Positions 11,251 through 22,193 of a stretch of 64,000 bases of DNA are shown here, in pieces (the first letter of the stretch is position 1; the number at the start of each line of letters is the position of its first letter). This DNA comes from Aphelenchoides besseyi (lineage: Eukaryota; Nematoda; Chromadorea; Rhabditida; Aphelenchoididae): positions 15,686,001-15,750,000 of the forward strand of contig JAMPIQ010000002.1 of the NCBI GenBank assembly GCA_024699855.1, written 5' to 3'. The translations under genes were made by a program, and so were the position numbers. Below the pieces are notes generated by a model that saw nothing but the letters and a program-made list of their open reading frames with translations, was not told the origin of the DNA and searched no databases.

Positions 11251-11574
11251 CGTATGTTGCGCGGTTGATTATTTTGTGACTTCTTGCTCAATTATGAACG
11301 TCTGGCGATTTGATTCTTATCTGCTTTCATCACTTTCATCCCCTTTGATCCCCACTATCGTTCGTTTTCAACTACTACAAATTGCGTTTGTTTTTCGTAC
11401 AGTTGTGTCGTTCGTATGTTGCGCAATAATTATTTCGCCACTTCTTGCTTACTTATGAACGTCTGGCGATTTGATCCTAATCTACGAGTCATTTTGCTTT
11501 CATTTTCATCCCTTTAATCTCGCTATCGTTTTCAAGTACTACATATTGCGTTTCTTTTCTTCAATTGTGCCGTT
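11251..11574 (+). repeat. Tandem duplication of ~162 bp in the A2 leader
   Basis: Two adjacent imperfect copies begin CGTATGTTGCGC at 11251 and 11413. Both contain TATGAACGTCTGGCGATTTG and a later ACTAC..ATTGCGTTT block. The copies are clearly diverged, so the duplication is older than the A1/A2 split in the polyprotein. No such duplication is seen in the A1 or A3 leaders. No reading frame runs through it. Confidence 0.7.
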
Positions 11575-11861
11575 CGATTGCCAATGAATCGGCGGTTTTT
11601 TTTCTCTCCGCCCAATTCGTCCTAAAGTTAAACGACACCAACACCAAATACTGTTCGTTGTATTATTAGTGCTGTTCTGTTTGATAGTCGTTTGAGTTTG
11701 TAGTCGATCGTATTGGTGTTGTTTTCCGTTGGCTGTCGTTTCATTCATTATTTGTTCGTGTCGCCGGTTTGGTTGCATTCTTCATTGGCCAGTCGAATGA
11801 GCTTTGTAAATGTTGGAATGAACGAGTTAGGTTGTTTGAGATTCTGATCTATGTCGAAGAA

Positions 11862-12426
11862 ATGAGACTCGGTATGTTGTAAGATCGAGTTTGTGCCCAT
11901 TAACTGCGCTGTTTAGCTATTCATTTCCATGGTACCGGCAAGAGCAGCTTTCGCAATCAGGGTTTCAACGGTCGCAATCAGGGTTCTAACAATCAAAATA
12001 CGAATTTCAAAAAATCCAATCGTGAGTTGAAAAAGAACCGTCGTCGCGAGTAAGTGAAGACTTTTCTTTGGTTTGCATCTGTGTTTTTTTAGAAATCGGA
12101 TCGCGAACGCTTTAAAACGTTCCGGCGAGATTGTTCCGGCTGCCAATTCAACTCGAAACCAGTCGAAAACGAATCCAACTACTCGACCATCTGCAAATTC
12201 GACTACAATGATGAATGAAGTTGAAACGGTGAGCAGCAAGCGGCCGGACGATCAAGAAATCATGGTGGCAGCGCAAGCGAAAGAATTGCGACAACAAAAA
12301 TTGGAGATTCAACAACTGAAGGAACAGATAAAGCAAATAACTTTGATTACAAAACCATTAACTGTTGAAGAAGTCCCAACTGAAGTGATTGGTTTTAATT
12401 CTCACAACTCAAATATCCAATCGTGA
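11862..12426 (+). CDS. Family A upstream ORF (Gln/Asn-rich basic plus coiled coil), A2 copy
   Basis: The exons are 11862-11871, 11917-12049 and 12093-12426, giving 158 codons with phase kept at both junctions (GTATGT..TTTAG and GTAAGT..TTTAG). The product starts MRLAIHFHGTG. It then has an Asn/Gln/Gly-rich stretch, a Lys/Arg cluster (KKNRRRE), a Ser/Thr/Asn linker and a Leu/Gln/Glu coiled coil. Its exon sizes (10, 133, ~210-330 bp) and the HFH motif after intron 1 match the A1/A3 ORF, although sequence identity is low. I infer orthologous leader ORFs that diverged or were exchanged. No known family was recognised; nucleic-acid binding is a guess from composition. Confidence 0.6.
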
Positions 12427-12717
12427 CTCGATTTTTTTCTTCGTACCGTTTATCTGTCTGTTAATTTGCCTCCTGTACCATCAAGAGTTATGTTGCCATC
12501 GACTTTCGACGATTATGGGAAACCATTTTGTTCAACCTAATAGATCACCTTCTTTTTGATTGAACCAAATTAATTTGTCTGTCAATGTTTACGTTTCCTA
12601 AGTTTGACTGAATAAAATAATTTTTTGATTTTATACGTTGAGTCGAAAACATTTGGTTTGTAGCCATTTTGTACTTATGCTAACGAGCTGTTGGTTGATT
12701 AAAAACCTATTTAGATT

Positions 12718-15147
12718 ATGATGCAACAAGGAAGTGACAAGAGCGCCCCGGGCTCGATTGCCGAGGACGTCAATCATTGGTGCAAGCGGCGATGGTTTGC
12801 GTTGAAACGACCGCAAGGAAATGGATACGATTTTTGGTGCGAAGTAGTGGAGGTAAGTGAAAAGGTATGTTTAGAGGGAAATTCGAATGTGTTGAAAGTA
12901 CCGCAGGCGGGAAATCAAGCGAGAGTACCTTTTAAGGGAAATCAAACGGGAGTACCTTTTAAGGGAAACCATTATGGAGTACCTTTAAAGGGAAATCAAA
13001 CGGCAGTACCTTTTAAGGGAAACCGTTTGCGTGGCGGTGGTGGGGGTGTTAAACGGTCGAGAGATGACACCCCACGTTCACATAGTCCCACAGGAAAACC
13101 GAAAGGTCGACCGCCCAAAAAACGCCGCGGAGGTTCAGGACGACCGAAAAAACCGAAAACTGACTTCCCAATCGAGTCAGCAAATGATTCTGAATTGCCG
13201 GAAGAACAAGAACCAGAAAAGGCAATTGACAAAGATTTCGAGCGCTACACGACAACCGATTATCAAACAACTGCTGTTGAAGTCAAAGATGTTTTGCGTG
13301 AAAAGTATATTGAGCTTCATTACAATAAATGTCGATACACCATTTTGCCGTTAGCTTTTGTCAATGATATTGACCTACCGCAATATCTTCAAGGCGAAGT
13401 GATTACTTTTTGTGTTTTGAACTATATCAAGAACGATAGTCGAGCAATCGGCTACTTGGACTTATCGTTTTGGAACGAGCAAAGTCGACAACAATTAGGC
13501 GCTGCTGGCAACAATCCACTCAGTTTTCTAATTGCGGCACCACGAAACAAACCACTCGAGTATTTGGTGGCTCCAATTTTTACCGGAAATCATTTCATTA
13601 TGACGATTTTTCATTACGACAACGGTTCTCAAACGGAGGTTCTTTTCTATTGCGATTCGTTTACCGAATTATCGGATTCGACTCAGTACGAAAGCCGTTT
13701 GGCGTTGATTGATCTGAACGTTTTTCGTCCACTCGCAAATGTTTCGTCACATTGTCGAACATACACCCGCGATATCAGTCAATATTCGGACCCGCAAACC
13801 GACGGTCACAGTTGTGCAGCGTTCGCCGCCTATAACACAATTGACTTTTTGAACAACCAAAAAGCAAAGACCAAAATTTTTTCGCGCACTAATCTGGACG
13901 GTGAACAGCGTCGTCGATGGCTGAAAGAGCAACTTTTGGTTCTCTTTGATAATCCGCCTTTTGCTGCGCCGATCAACGAGTTGCCTGTAGTTCATGAGGT
14001 CAACAGTGATTCGCACAGTGACAAAGACTCGATGTCTGGAACTGAAGCGAATGATAAAACTGATTTTGTCGACCACTGGAATCACAAAGAAGCCGATTTT
14101 GACGCCGCATTATTGGATTTCCAATTTCAAGATAATGAAATCGAACAACAAACTCGCGCTCCAAGTCAACAAAAAATGCCACTCACATTTGCTGAGTTGG
14201 AAGTCGATGGAGTTGTTCAAGCTGATGAGGATAAAGAAATGGACGAATTGAACAAATCGTTCGCGTCGTTGAGTTCAATCAGCAATCCAATTGATTCAGA
14301 CGAAGAATCAAAGGCCAAAAAGTTGAATTTGATTCAATCAATAACACACAAGTCGAAAAAGTTGCCCGACGGTCCTAGCCCGCGACTCGATCCCGAAATC
14401 GTCGGTCGATCAAGAAATTTGCGAAGTGGACTGCGAGTCATGCAGAATTTGCCGAAACGTTCGTTTCCACCATTGCCCAATCGATCTCGCGGTCGACCGA
14501 CATTGGCGTGTGCTGCGGCGATTTGTCGTAAAGCAATCACGAACACTTATGACGTCGGATTGCCGGTTTACGAGTGCAAGTACTGTAGGGCGTTTTTGTT
14601 TCACGCCGAAAACAGTTCAAAGTGTTGTGCGAATGGTACGATTGAAATGCCCGAGTTTCGTCGCTATCCGGATTGGATGGAACGCCTACTGTACATTGGC
14701 AAATTCAATCAGAACCAAAACAATGCGTATGAGCGTGAAATGTCAAAATGGTTTCAAGCCCACATTCCCGAAATCAATAATTTGACCGCATTTGGTTCAC
14801 GATCGTTTCAAAAACGCGATAGTGGAGTTGCCGGAGCACCGGTTCAACTGATCAACGGCATTGTACAGAATAATCTTTCGTACATTCAGTCACGAGCTGA
14901 TGCCGTTCGAATTTTCGGTCAGCAGTACACGCTCGAAGCTCCGGATATGATCATGGAGAATATGCGCAATAATCCAGTCTATAAACGACTGGACATTCGC
15001 TATCGGAACGCATTCCTCACAAAATGGATTGCTTTCCTAACCGACCATAATCAAATAGCAAAGGGCTATAAAATGTGCATGGAACGTATCAATGAACTCA
15101 TGGCGGACGGAATTGCGTTTTCCGCGCTACATTGTGAGCTTCATTGA
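12718..15147 (+). CDS. Family A polyprotein, N-terminal part with AT-hooks and C48 protease, A2
   Basis: This 809-codon frame starts MMQQGSDK. It has short VPFKGN repeats, a poly-Gly linker and an intact AT-hook pair (GRPPKKRR and SGRPKKPK). The C48 protease keeps His (GNHFIMTIF), Asp (YCDSF), Gln (DPQTDG) and Cys (HSCAAF). An acidic linker follows, then the CKYC..CC motif and the start of the Helitron_like_N region. Unlike A1 it runs uninterrupted through the AT-hooks and the 14810 junction, which shows that protease and Rep-helicase were one frame. An extra T at about 15120 (TTTT for TTT in A1) ends it. The bridge to the next frame (15120-15868) is open in two other frames, shifted by an extra CT near 15340 and an extra A near 15842. 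Confidence 0.8.
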   Translation: MMQQGSDKSAPGSIAEDVNHWCKRRWFALKRPQGNGYDFWCEVVEVSEKVCLEGNSNVLKVPQAGNQARVPFKGNQTGVPFKGNHYGVPLKGNQTAVPFKGNRLRGGGGGVKRSRDDTPRSHSPTGKPKGRPPKKRRGGSGRPKKPKTDFPIESANDSELPEEQEPEKAIDKDFERYTTTDYQTTAVEVKDVLREKYIELHYNKCRYTILPLAFVNDIDLPQYLQGEVITFCVLNYIKNDSRAIGYLDLSFWNEQSRQQLGAAGNNPLSFLIAAPRNKPLEYLVAPIFTGNHFIMTIFHYDNGSQTEVLFYCDSFTELSDSTQYESRLALIDLNVFRPLANVSSHCRTYTRDISQYSDPQTDGHSCAAFAAYNTIDFLNNQKAKTKIFSRTNLDGEQRRRWLKEQLLVLFDNPPFAAPINELPVVHEVNSDSHSDKDSMSGTEANDKTDFVDHWNHKEADFDAALLDFQFQDNEIEQQTRAPSQQKMPLTFAELEVDGVVQADEDKEMDELNKSFASLSSISNPIDSDEESKAKKLNLIQSITHKSKKLPDGPSPRLDPEIVGRSRNLRSGLRVMQNLPKRSFPPLPNRSRGRPTLACAAAICRKAITNTYDVGLPVYECKYCRAFLFHAENSSKCCANGTIEMPEFRRYPDWMERLLYIGKFNQNQNNAYEREMSKWFQAHIPEINNLTAFGSRSFQKRDSGVAGAPVQLINGIVQNNLSYIQSRADAVRIFGQQYTLEAPDMIMENMRNNPVYKRLDIRYRNAFLTKWIAFLTDHNQIAKGYKMCMERINELMADGIAFSALHCELH

Positions 15148-15868
15148 TGAACGCCAAGCTCCCAATCATTTGCGCGATCCGCAGTTGCACGAACGTCAAC
15201 AGAACGCTCCGGAAGCGCCGGAAGTTGCGGTTCTGTTCACACCGCGAGATCGCAACGTGCCAGTACCGGACATTCCCAAAGGTGTTTGGTTGCATCCGCG
15301 AATGAAAAAATCGCCGGTGTTCATGACTCATTTGCCTCTCAACTCGATGCAATCATGAACCCGATTGTGTTTCCATACGGTGAGCTGTGGTACACGATGG
15401 ACTTGAAACTCCAAGCGGCACCACAAAAAGCCGATACCGGCGATTCGCCAAATCCAATGGACGATGCTCTGGAAATTGGATTTGATGAGGATTGTGAGTC
15501 GGATGCTGAGGATTTGGATGCGAAAGACATCGAACCTGAAGAGATCGACCACAACAATCCGGTCACTCGAAAAGGTCAACGTATGTATGCGTCGATCCGC
15601 GAACAAACGTTGTATCGAATGCAACATCGCAAATCGGACAAAATGATCCATCGAATTTGGAGCACCGGAAAACCCGGTCGAATTCTTTTGATCAAGAACC
15701 ACCACGAGGTTGTTCGTCGGGAAGTTGATTGGTACAATTTCAAAGTTCCACAAAATCAACGAATCGTTTCGTGTCAGTACGTGATTACTCACTACGACAA
15801 GATTTTGCGCGAACGATTGCCCGGTCATCAATTGGGCAAAAATTTACCGATTCCCGCCCCATCACAAA

Positions 15869-18800
15869 TTGTCGTGGCAATACAATCAGCGTGCTTACGC
15901 GAAAGGAATGGCAATGGCCCACGAACTCGGTGCACCGACGTTCTTCTACACGGTCACCGCAAACAAAAATTGGCCCGATCATATTGCCTCATGCCGAATG
16001 CTTGGCACCGATCCGGAAACGGACTCCTTCACTTTGACGCGGATCTTCATCATCAAGTTGAACATGTTGATGCACGAGATTCGTGGCACGAATTACCGGA
16101 AAACTCAGTACGGTCAACAAAGTGAAGGCATCTTCGGGAAGTTTGCTGCTTCACTGCTTTCGATCGAATTCCAAAAGCGTGGCAATCCACACGCCCACAT
16201 TTTGGTTTGGATCGATAAGAACGAACAGGAAACAACCGCCGAATTCGTCAATCAATTCATTTCGGCACGAATTCCCGATCCAAAGATCGACAAACGCCTT
16301 TACGACCTGGTAGCTTCATTTATGCTCCACGATTGTAATGAGAAAAGCGTTTGTCGAGATCCGGCCAATCCAACGAAAACACCGTGCAAACGCCGTTTTC
16401 CGATGCCTGAATCACTGACCACACAAGTGCATTACGGATTCATTCAGTATGCACGTTTGCCCGCCAATTTGGGTTCTTTCACAGTCCCGAAAAAGGGTGG
16501 AAAAGTTTTGACGGACAAAGACGTCGTTCCCTACAATCCTTATGGATTGAAAACGTGGAACGGACACGCCAATCTGGAAGCGGTGGTCACGCGAAACACC
16601 ACCGGCTACGCGATCAAATACATCATGAAAGGACAGATGTCGACGGCGTTCATTGAAGTTGTGAGCAAAGGCGCTCAAAACAATCCGTTCATCGAAATCA
16701 ACGATGATAAAACGGTCAACTACAATGAAGCACGATATCAAATGTCGTTGATGTATTGTAGTGATTACGAAGCAGTTATGAATCTGCTGTCGAAAGGCCC
16801 GTTCTACTTCTCTCATGTTGTGATCATGATTGGAGTCCATTTGCCGAACGAATCGTATTTGATTGTCGCAAATGGCGATCGGGCCGAAGACATTGTTCGT
16901 CGCGCCAACTCGACAAGCGAAGTCCATTCGCGTTTCACAGCATACATGAAATTCTGCCGTGAAAATCCGAATGAGACGGCCGATTTGACGTACAAAGACT
17001 TCCACTACGAGTACAACTACGATAAGCGTAAACGTACATTCAAGAAATTGCAATTGAAACGTAAACGTGTAGTTGCAATCTATGAAGTGAATGTCAAAAA
17101 TCGTCAATTGTTGGCTCTGCGAACAATTGTTTTACGAATGAAGTGCGTTCAAAACTTCGAACAGTTGGCGACAGTGAACGGAATCACTTACCGTCAATTC
17201 GATCCGAACGGTTTCGGCGAATTAGACTTCGTCACCGCGGCCCAACAAATGGGTCTAATGGAATCGGATTTGATTTGGAGAAACGCACTCGATCAACGTG
17301 CCGGTCATCCAATTCGTCGATTCATTTTCCTTTTCGCGCAGGTTTTGATTAACGGCGCCGAGTTGTTGCAAAGTCCACGCCAACTGTACTTTGATTACCT
17401 GCCGTTCATGCGACCACCACTCGGAAATCGTTTCGCACATTTGAGTGACAGTATGCGCGAACAACGAGCCGAACAAATCGCGTTGCGAATTTTGGAATGG
17501 CATTTGAATAATCGAGATTTCACTTTGAGTGATTTCGATTTGCCACAACCGGATGGAACGGTCACTGCATTCAATCCGGAATTTCACGGCGAAATGGCTG
17601 TTGATTTTTTGGACGGCGACGATCAAACGCGCTATCATGACGTCAATCAAATTCCGCACGTCAATTTGGGTTCCGATCAGCAACAAGCGTTCGACCTGAT
17701 CTGGCACTCCATTCAACAGTCCGAACTTCCAAATGGCCAACCGATTCCGCCACCGTTAATGTTCTTCTTACACGGTGAAGGTGGAACTGGCAAGACGACA
17801 TTGTACAATCAGTTGATTCGACAATGCAATGAGCACGGCATTCCATTTGCCGCTAGCGCAACGACGGGAATCGCCGCGTCGCTTTTGTTCCAAGGACAAA
17901 CCGTTCATTCCCGATTCATGATTCCAACAGACCTCGCTTCGGACTCGGAATCACGAATGAACAAACATTGTCGGGCTGCCGAAGCGATTCGCCGCTGGGG
18001 ACTTCTTCTGATCGATGAAGCGTCGGCAATGCATCAAAACGTCTACAATTACATGAAACGTGTGATTCAAGACGTTCGCCAAGGTCCGTACGTCAAACGA
18101 CGATTGGTGATCGTTTTTGGCGGCGACTTTCGACAAATTCTGCCGATCGTTCGAAACGGAAACGTGGCTTCCGGCTTCGACGAAAGTCTGATTGCCGAGC
18201 ATGACAAGGGTACAATCAAATTCCTGTGCCTGCGTCAAAACCACCGAACTGACGCGAATCAGATTCGGTTCCGCTCATTTTTGCGCGACGTCGGAATTGC
18301 CAACAAACCGATCGTGCGACAAAACGACTACTACTCGACAGTACTTGCTTTGTCGGACTTCAATTTGGTCAACGATCTTCAGGAACTCCAAGATCGAGTG
18401 TTTCCGTCGGCACTTTTGCAAAGCGGAAACATCACGTCCAACTCGGCGATTGTTGCACCGTTGAATGTGACCGTCAACTCGATCAACGAAGAGTTGCTGA
18501 AAAAATTGCCCGGACAAACGATTGTCTACGAGGCCATCAACACGATCGAAGACGAGAATGCCATCGATCCGTTGGACGATTCGGCCGTCGACGCGATGAC
18601 CGAGTATTTGGGTCAAATCGAAGAGACCGGCTTGGCTCAACAGCAATTGAAGCTGAAGATCGGCGCAAAAGTCATGTTCATTTCGAACATCGACACCTCC
18701 TACCGACTCTGCAATGGCACTCCGGCAGTTGTCACCGATTTGCAACCGGACGTCGTGACTGTTCGCCGCATCGAGTCCGATGGTTTGACTGGCGAAGAAA

Positions 18801-19240
18801 TCGACGTTGTTCGTCGAGTTTTCGATCGCAAAGTCAACTACGATCAACGCCAAACGGTGGCTTTTCGTCGTGTCCAATTTCCTTTGAAATTGGCATTCGC
18901 AATGACCATCAACAAAGCCCAGGGCCAAACAATGGAGCGAATCGGGTTGTATTTGAACTCGCCGGTCTTTGCGCACGGCCAGTTGTATGTGGCTTTGTCG
19001 CGTGTTCGTCGCGCATCTGACATCTACATTTTCAACCCGGATAATGTGCAAACCGATCCCAAAGCACAACAGCAGCAAAGCAAGTTCATGTTGAATGTTG
19101 TCAATCCGGAAGTCACGAAATTCGTGACACAATTGGAAGCTGACGCGAACGCAGTTAACTCCAACGTCGTTACCACAACTGCTCCCGTCAATCCACCGGC
19201 CAATCCGACAGCCGATGACGACGATTCAATGGATGTTTAA
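15869..19240 (+). CDS. Helitron Rep-helicase, A2
   Basis: This is a 1123-codon frame carrying HUH (NPHAHILVW), the Tyr pair (GYAIKYIMKG), Walker A (GEGGTGKT), Walker B (LLIDEAS), GGDFRQILP and the NKAQGQT and ALSRVR motifs. The protein is nearly identical to the A1 copy; the few substitutions are scattered. The true N-terminus lies upstream in the frameshifted bridge, so the Met at 15869 is only the first in this frame. Without repair of the three indels the unit would give separate protease and Rep-helicase pieces. Confidence 0.92.
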   Translation: MSWQYNQRAYAKGMAMAHELGAPTFFYTVTANKNWPDHIASCRMLGTDPETDSFTLTRIFIIKLNMLMHEIRGTNYRKTQYGQQSEGIFGKFAASLLSIEFQKRGNPHAHILVWIDKNEQETTAEFVNQFISARIPDPKIDKRLYDLVASFMLHDCNEKSVCRDPANPTKTPCKRRFPMPESLTTQVHYGFIQYARLPANLGSFTVPKKGGKVLTDKDVVPYNPYGLKTWNGHANLEAVVTRNTTGYAIKYIMKGQMSTAFIEVVSKGAQNNPFIEINDDKTVNYNEARYQMSLMYCSDYEAVMNLLSKGPFYFSHVVIMIGVHLPNESYLIVANGDRAEDIVRRANSTSEVHSRFTAYMKFCRENPNETADLTYKDFHYEYNYDKRKRTFKKLQLKRKRVVAIYEVNVKNRQLLALRTIVLRMKCVQNFEQLATVNGITYRQFDPNGFGELDFVTAAQQMGLMESDLIWRNALDQRAGHPIRRFIFLFAQVLINGAELLQSPRQLYFDYLPFMRPPLGNRFAHLSDSMREQRAEQIALRILEWHLNNRDFTLSDFDLPQPDGTVTAFNPEFHGEMAVDFLDGDDQTRYHDVNQIPHVNLGSDQQQAFDLIWHSIQQSELPNGQPIPPPLMFFLHGEGGTGKTTLYNQLIRQCNEHGIPFAASATTGIAASLLFQGQTVHSRFMIPTDLASDSESRMNKHCRAAEAIRRWGLLLIDEASAMHQNVYNYMKRVIQDVRQGPYVKRRLVIVFGGDFRQILPIVRNGNVASGFDESLIAEHDKGTIKFLCLRQNHRTDANQIRFRSFLRDVGIANKPIVRQNDYYSTVLALSDFNLVNDLQELQDRVFPSALLQSGNITSNSAIVAPLNVTVNSINEELLKKLPGQTIVYEAINTIEDENAIDPLDDSAVDAMTEYLGQIEETGLAQQQLKLKIGAKVMFISNIDTSYRLCNGTPAVVTDLQPDVVTVRRIESDGLTGEEIDVVRRVFDRKVNYDQRQTVAFRRVQFPLKLAFAMTINKAQGQTMERIGLYLNSPVFAHGQLYVALSRVRRASDIYIFNPDNVQTDPKAQQQQSKFMLNVVNPEVTKFVTQLEADANAVNSNVVTTTAPVNPPANPTADDDDSMDV

Positions 19241-19637
19241 TTGTCGTTCATTCTTTGGCACAAATAGGTTTCTTACGCTTTCTTCCTTCAAAACGAAAGC
19301 ACCACTTCGATGGATTGATCACGTTGGCGTACGTGAAGTGGCTTTTCAACTAAGAGTCAATCCGCTTACATTACAAACGATTTTTGAGCCGATTAGGACT
19401 CTGCTCGAACCGTTTATTTTCATAACTTTATGTTTCGCTTCCCAACTCATCTTCAATATTCTTATCGTATCAAACTGTTTCGAACACAATTCAAAAGTCC
19501 GTTGACCGTCTTGCACTTTTCGGGCTGAAGGCCCCAAACGCCAGGTAGTCAACTTTATGAACTCCAACTCCCCTCCAACCCACGCTACAAACCCAACGCC
19601 ACTAACGGCAAAAGACGGGAGCGAAGCGACCGTCTTG

Positions 19638-20916
19638 TCACCTCTATAACTAAACCACACCAAAATAAAATACTTCCCGCCACAATGAGCTCCCAAAAAA
19701 AACAACTCTCCCAGCAACTTTTCTTCCAGATTCCAAATTTCAAATAAAATTCTGATCATCGTCTACAAAAACATACCGAAAAAATGCACCTTTTGCGGTC
19801 GTTCAAAAGTCAACATTTTTTGGCCGAGTGGTGAGTGCGCCGGATTTTTGGCGCCGGGGGTCGAAAGTTCGATCCCGCCCGCTGACATTTGATTGTGCAC
19901 AGTGGGGGAATTGATTGTTTGAGTGTATGGCTGAGTAGTTTTTGATTCTATTCAATTCTTACAGTGTATATTCAATTCTTACAGCCTATATTCGGTTCTT
20001 ACAGTGTATTATAGTATACATGTCGCCACTTTACGGTCCATAATTTGAATATCGCTACTTTCGCATATTTCTTTATATCTAAAATTGCCGTGAAGTTTGA
20101 ACTTTGAGGTTGTTGTGTTAAAGGTTGTCGATTGAAGATTCGTATTGTGATGATCAACGAACTGAGGTTTCGGTTCGCTACTTAAGTGCGTAAATGTTGA
20201 TTTGTTAACTTAGCGTATATGATTTTCGATTAATTGGTTGTTGACGCGCAAGGTTATCACAATCAGTTCTAATCGTTTGTTTCCTAAAGATTGCTACCAT
20301 CGGGTGCAAAGATTTGGCGTCGCTATTTAATTTTCGGGTTCATAGTCCTGGAGTGAGTGTTGATTTCGCTATGGAAGTCGAGTTCATGTGGTTTTGTAGG
20401 TTGTTGGATTGACTTCTTTTGTTGTTTCAGCTCATTGGTTAATACTCAGGATGGTGATTTGCGCTCGATAAAATGTATGATAAACGAATATGTCTACTGA
20501 ATTCACTGAGTTTGGAGTATTTCCAATGCGGCTTCGGTGACGTACATTGATAATCTGTTTTCGATCACTCCCATAATTGAACCACACCACAATAAAACGT
20601 GGAGGAGTCTTTTGAGCTATTCGGTGAATGACAGCCTCTGAATCCGAGGAATCGTATCCTCAAAACCCGGAGCGATCCAAAGGGACGAAAAAGCGGGGGA
20701 ACGATCGACCGAAGGGCGATCGTGGAGGAGTCTTTTGAGCCATTTGGAGAGTGACAGCCTGTGGATTTTTGAGTGTTTTTGTTGGCAAAGCAGTCGTTGG
20801 TCTTGCACTTTTCGGGCTGAAGGCCCCAAACGCCAGGTAGTCAACTTTATGAACTCCAACTCCCCTCCAACCCAACGCCACTAACGGCAAAAGACGGGAG
20901 CGACGCGACCGTCTTG
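19638..20916 (+). mobile_element. Family A non-coding unit 2 (1279 bp)
   Basis: This unit abuts A2 directly and is nearly identical to unit 1 along its length, including the tRNA-like block, the TTCTTACAG triplicate and the paired GTGGAGGAGTC motifs. It ends with the 3' hairpin. It encodes no protein I can support; the open frames in its 3' third are antisense to low-complexity repeat DNA. Confidence 0.7.
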
Positions 20917-22193
20917 TCACCTCTATAACTAAACCACACCAAAATAAAATACTTCCCGCCACAATGAGCTCCCGAAAAAAACAACTCTCCCAGCAACTTT
21001 TCTTCCAGATTCCAAATTTCAAATAAAATTCTGATCATCGTCTACAAAAACATACCGAAAAAATGCACCTTTTGCGGTCGTTCAAAAGTCAACATTTTTT
21101 GGCCGAGTGGTGAGTGCGCCGGATTTTTGGCGCCGGGGGTCGAAAGTTCGATCCCGCCCGCTGACATTTGATTGTGCACAGTGGGGGAATTGATTGTTTG
21201 AGTGTATGGCTGAGTAGTTTTTGATTCTATTCAATTCTTACAGTGTATATTCAATTCTTACAGCCTATATTCGGTTCTTACAGTGTATTATAGTATACAT
21301 GTCGCCACTTTACGGTCCATAATTTGAATATCGCTACTTTCGCATATTTCTTTATATCTAAAATTGCCGTGAAGTTTGAACTTTGAGGTTGTTGTGTTAA
21401 AGGTTGTCGATTGAAGATTCGTATTGTGATGATCAACGAACTGAGGTTTCGGTTCGCTACTTAAGTGCGTAAATGTTGATTGTTAACTTAGCGTATATGA
21501 TTTTCGATTAATTGGTTGTTGACGCGCAAGGTTATCACAATCAGTTCTAATCGTTTGTTTCCTAAAGATTGCTACCATTGGGTGCAAAGATTTGGCGTCG
21601 CTATTTAATTTTGGGTTCATCGTCCTGGAGTGAGTGTTGATTTCGCTATGGAAGTCGAGTTCATGTGGTTTTGTAGGTTGTTGGATTGACTTCTTTTGTT
21701 GTTTCAGCTCATTGGTTAATACTCAGGATGGTGATTTGCGCTCGATAAAATGTATGATAAACGAATATGTCTACTGAATTCACTGAGTTTGGAGTATTTC
21801 CAATGCGGCTTCGGTGACGTACATTGATAATCTGTTTTCGATCACTCCCATAATTGAACCACACCACAATAAAACGTGGAGGAGTCTTTTGAGCTATTCG
21901 GTGAATGACAGCCTCTGAATCCGAGGAATCGTATCCTCAAAACCCGGAGCGATCCAAAGGGACGAAAAAGCGGGGGAACGATCGACCGAAGGGCGATCGT
22001 GGAGGAGTCTTTTAAGCCATTTGGAGAGTGACAGCCTGTGGATTTTTGAGTGTTTTTGTTGGCAAAGCAGTCGTTGGTCTTGCACTTTTCGGGCTGAAGG
22101 CCCCAAACGCCAGGTAGTCAACTTTATGAACTCCAACTCCCCTCCAACCCAACGCCACTAACGGCAAAAGACGGGAGCGACGCGACCGTCTTG
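20917..22193 (+). mobile_element. Family A non-coding unit 3 (1277 bp)
   Basis: This is the third near-identical non-coding unit in direct tandem with unit 2. It differs from unit 2 by a few substitutions (for example near 21579 and 21612) and single-base length changes. Such low divergence means the tandem is recent or homogenised. Confidence 0.7.

Larger units (their letters stand above)
10476..19637 (+). mobile_element. Family A Helitron-like coding unit A2 (9162 bp)
   Basis: This is the second coding unit, directly abutting A1. It has the same order of parts: tRNA-like block, leader, spliced small ORF (11862-12426), polyprotein (12718-19240) and conserved 3' end with hairpin. The leader and small ORF are diverged from A1 and A3, with only architecture conserved. 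The polyprotein from the AT-hook onward is near-identical to A1. Its first ~100 bp after the tRNA-like block resemble the non-coding units. The polyprotein is broken by three small insertions relative to A1, near 15120, 15340 and 15842. Confidence 0.85.

Noticed and set aside
11251..11574. CRISPR or satellite array
   Set aside because: Only two diverged copies of ~162 bp, with no spacers and eukaryotic context.
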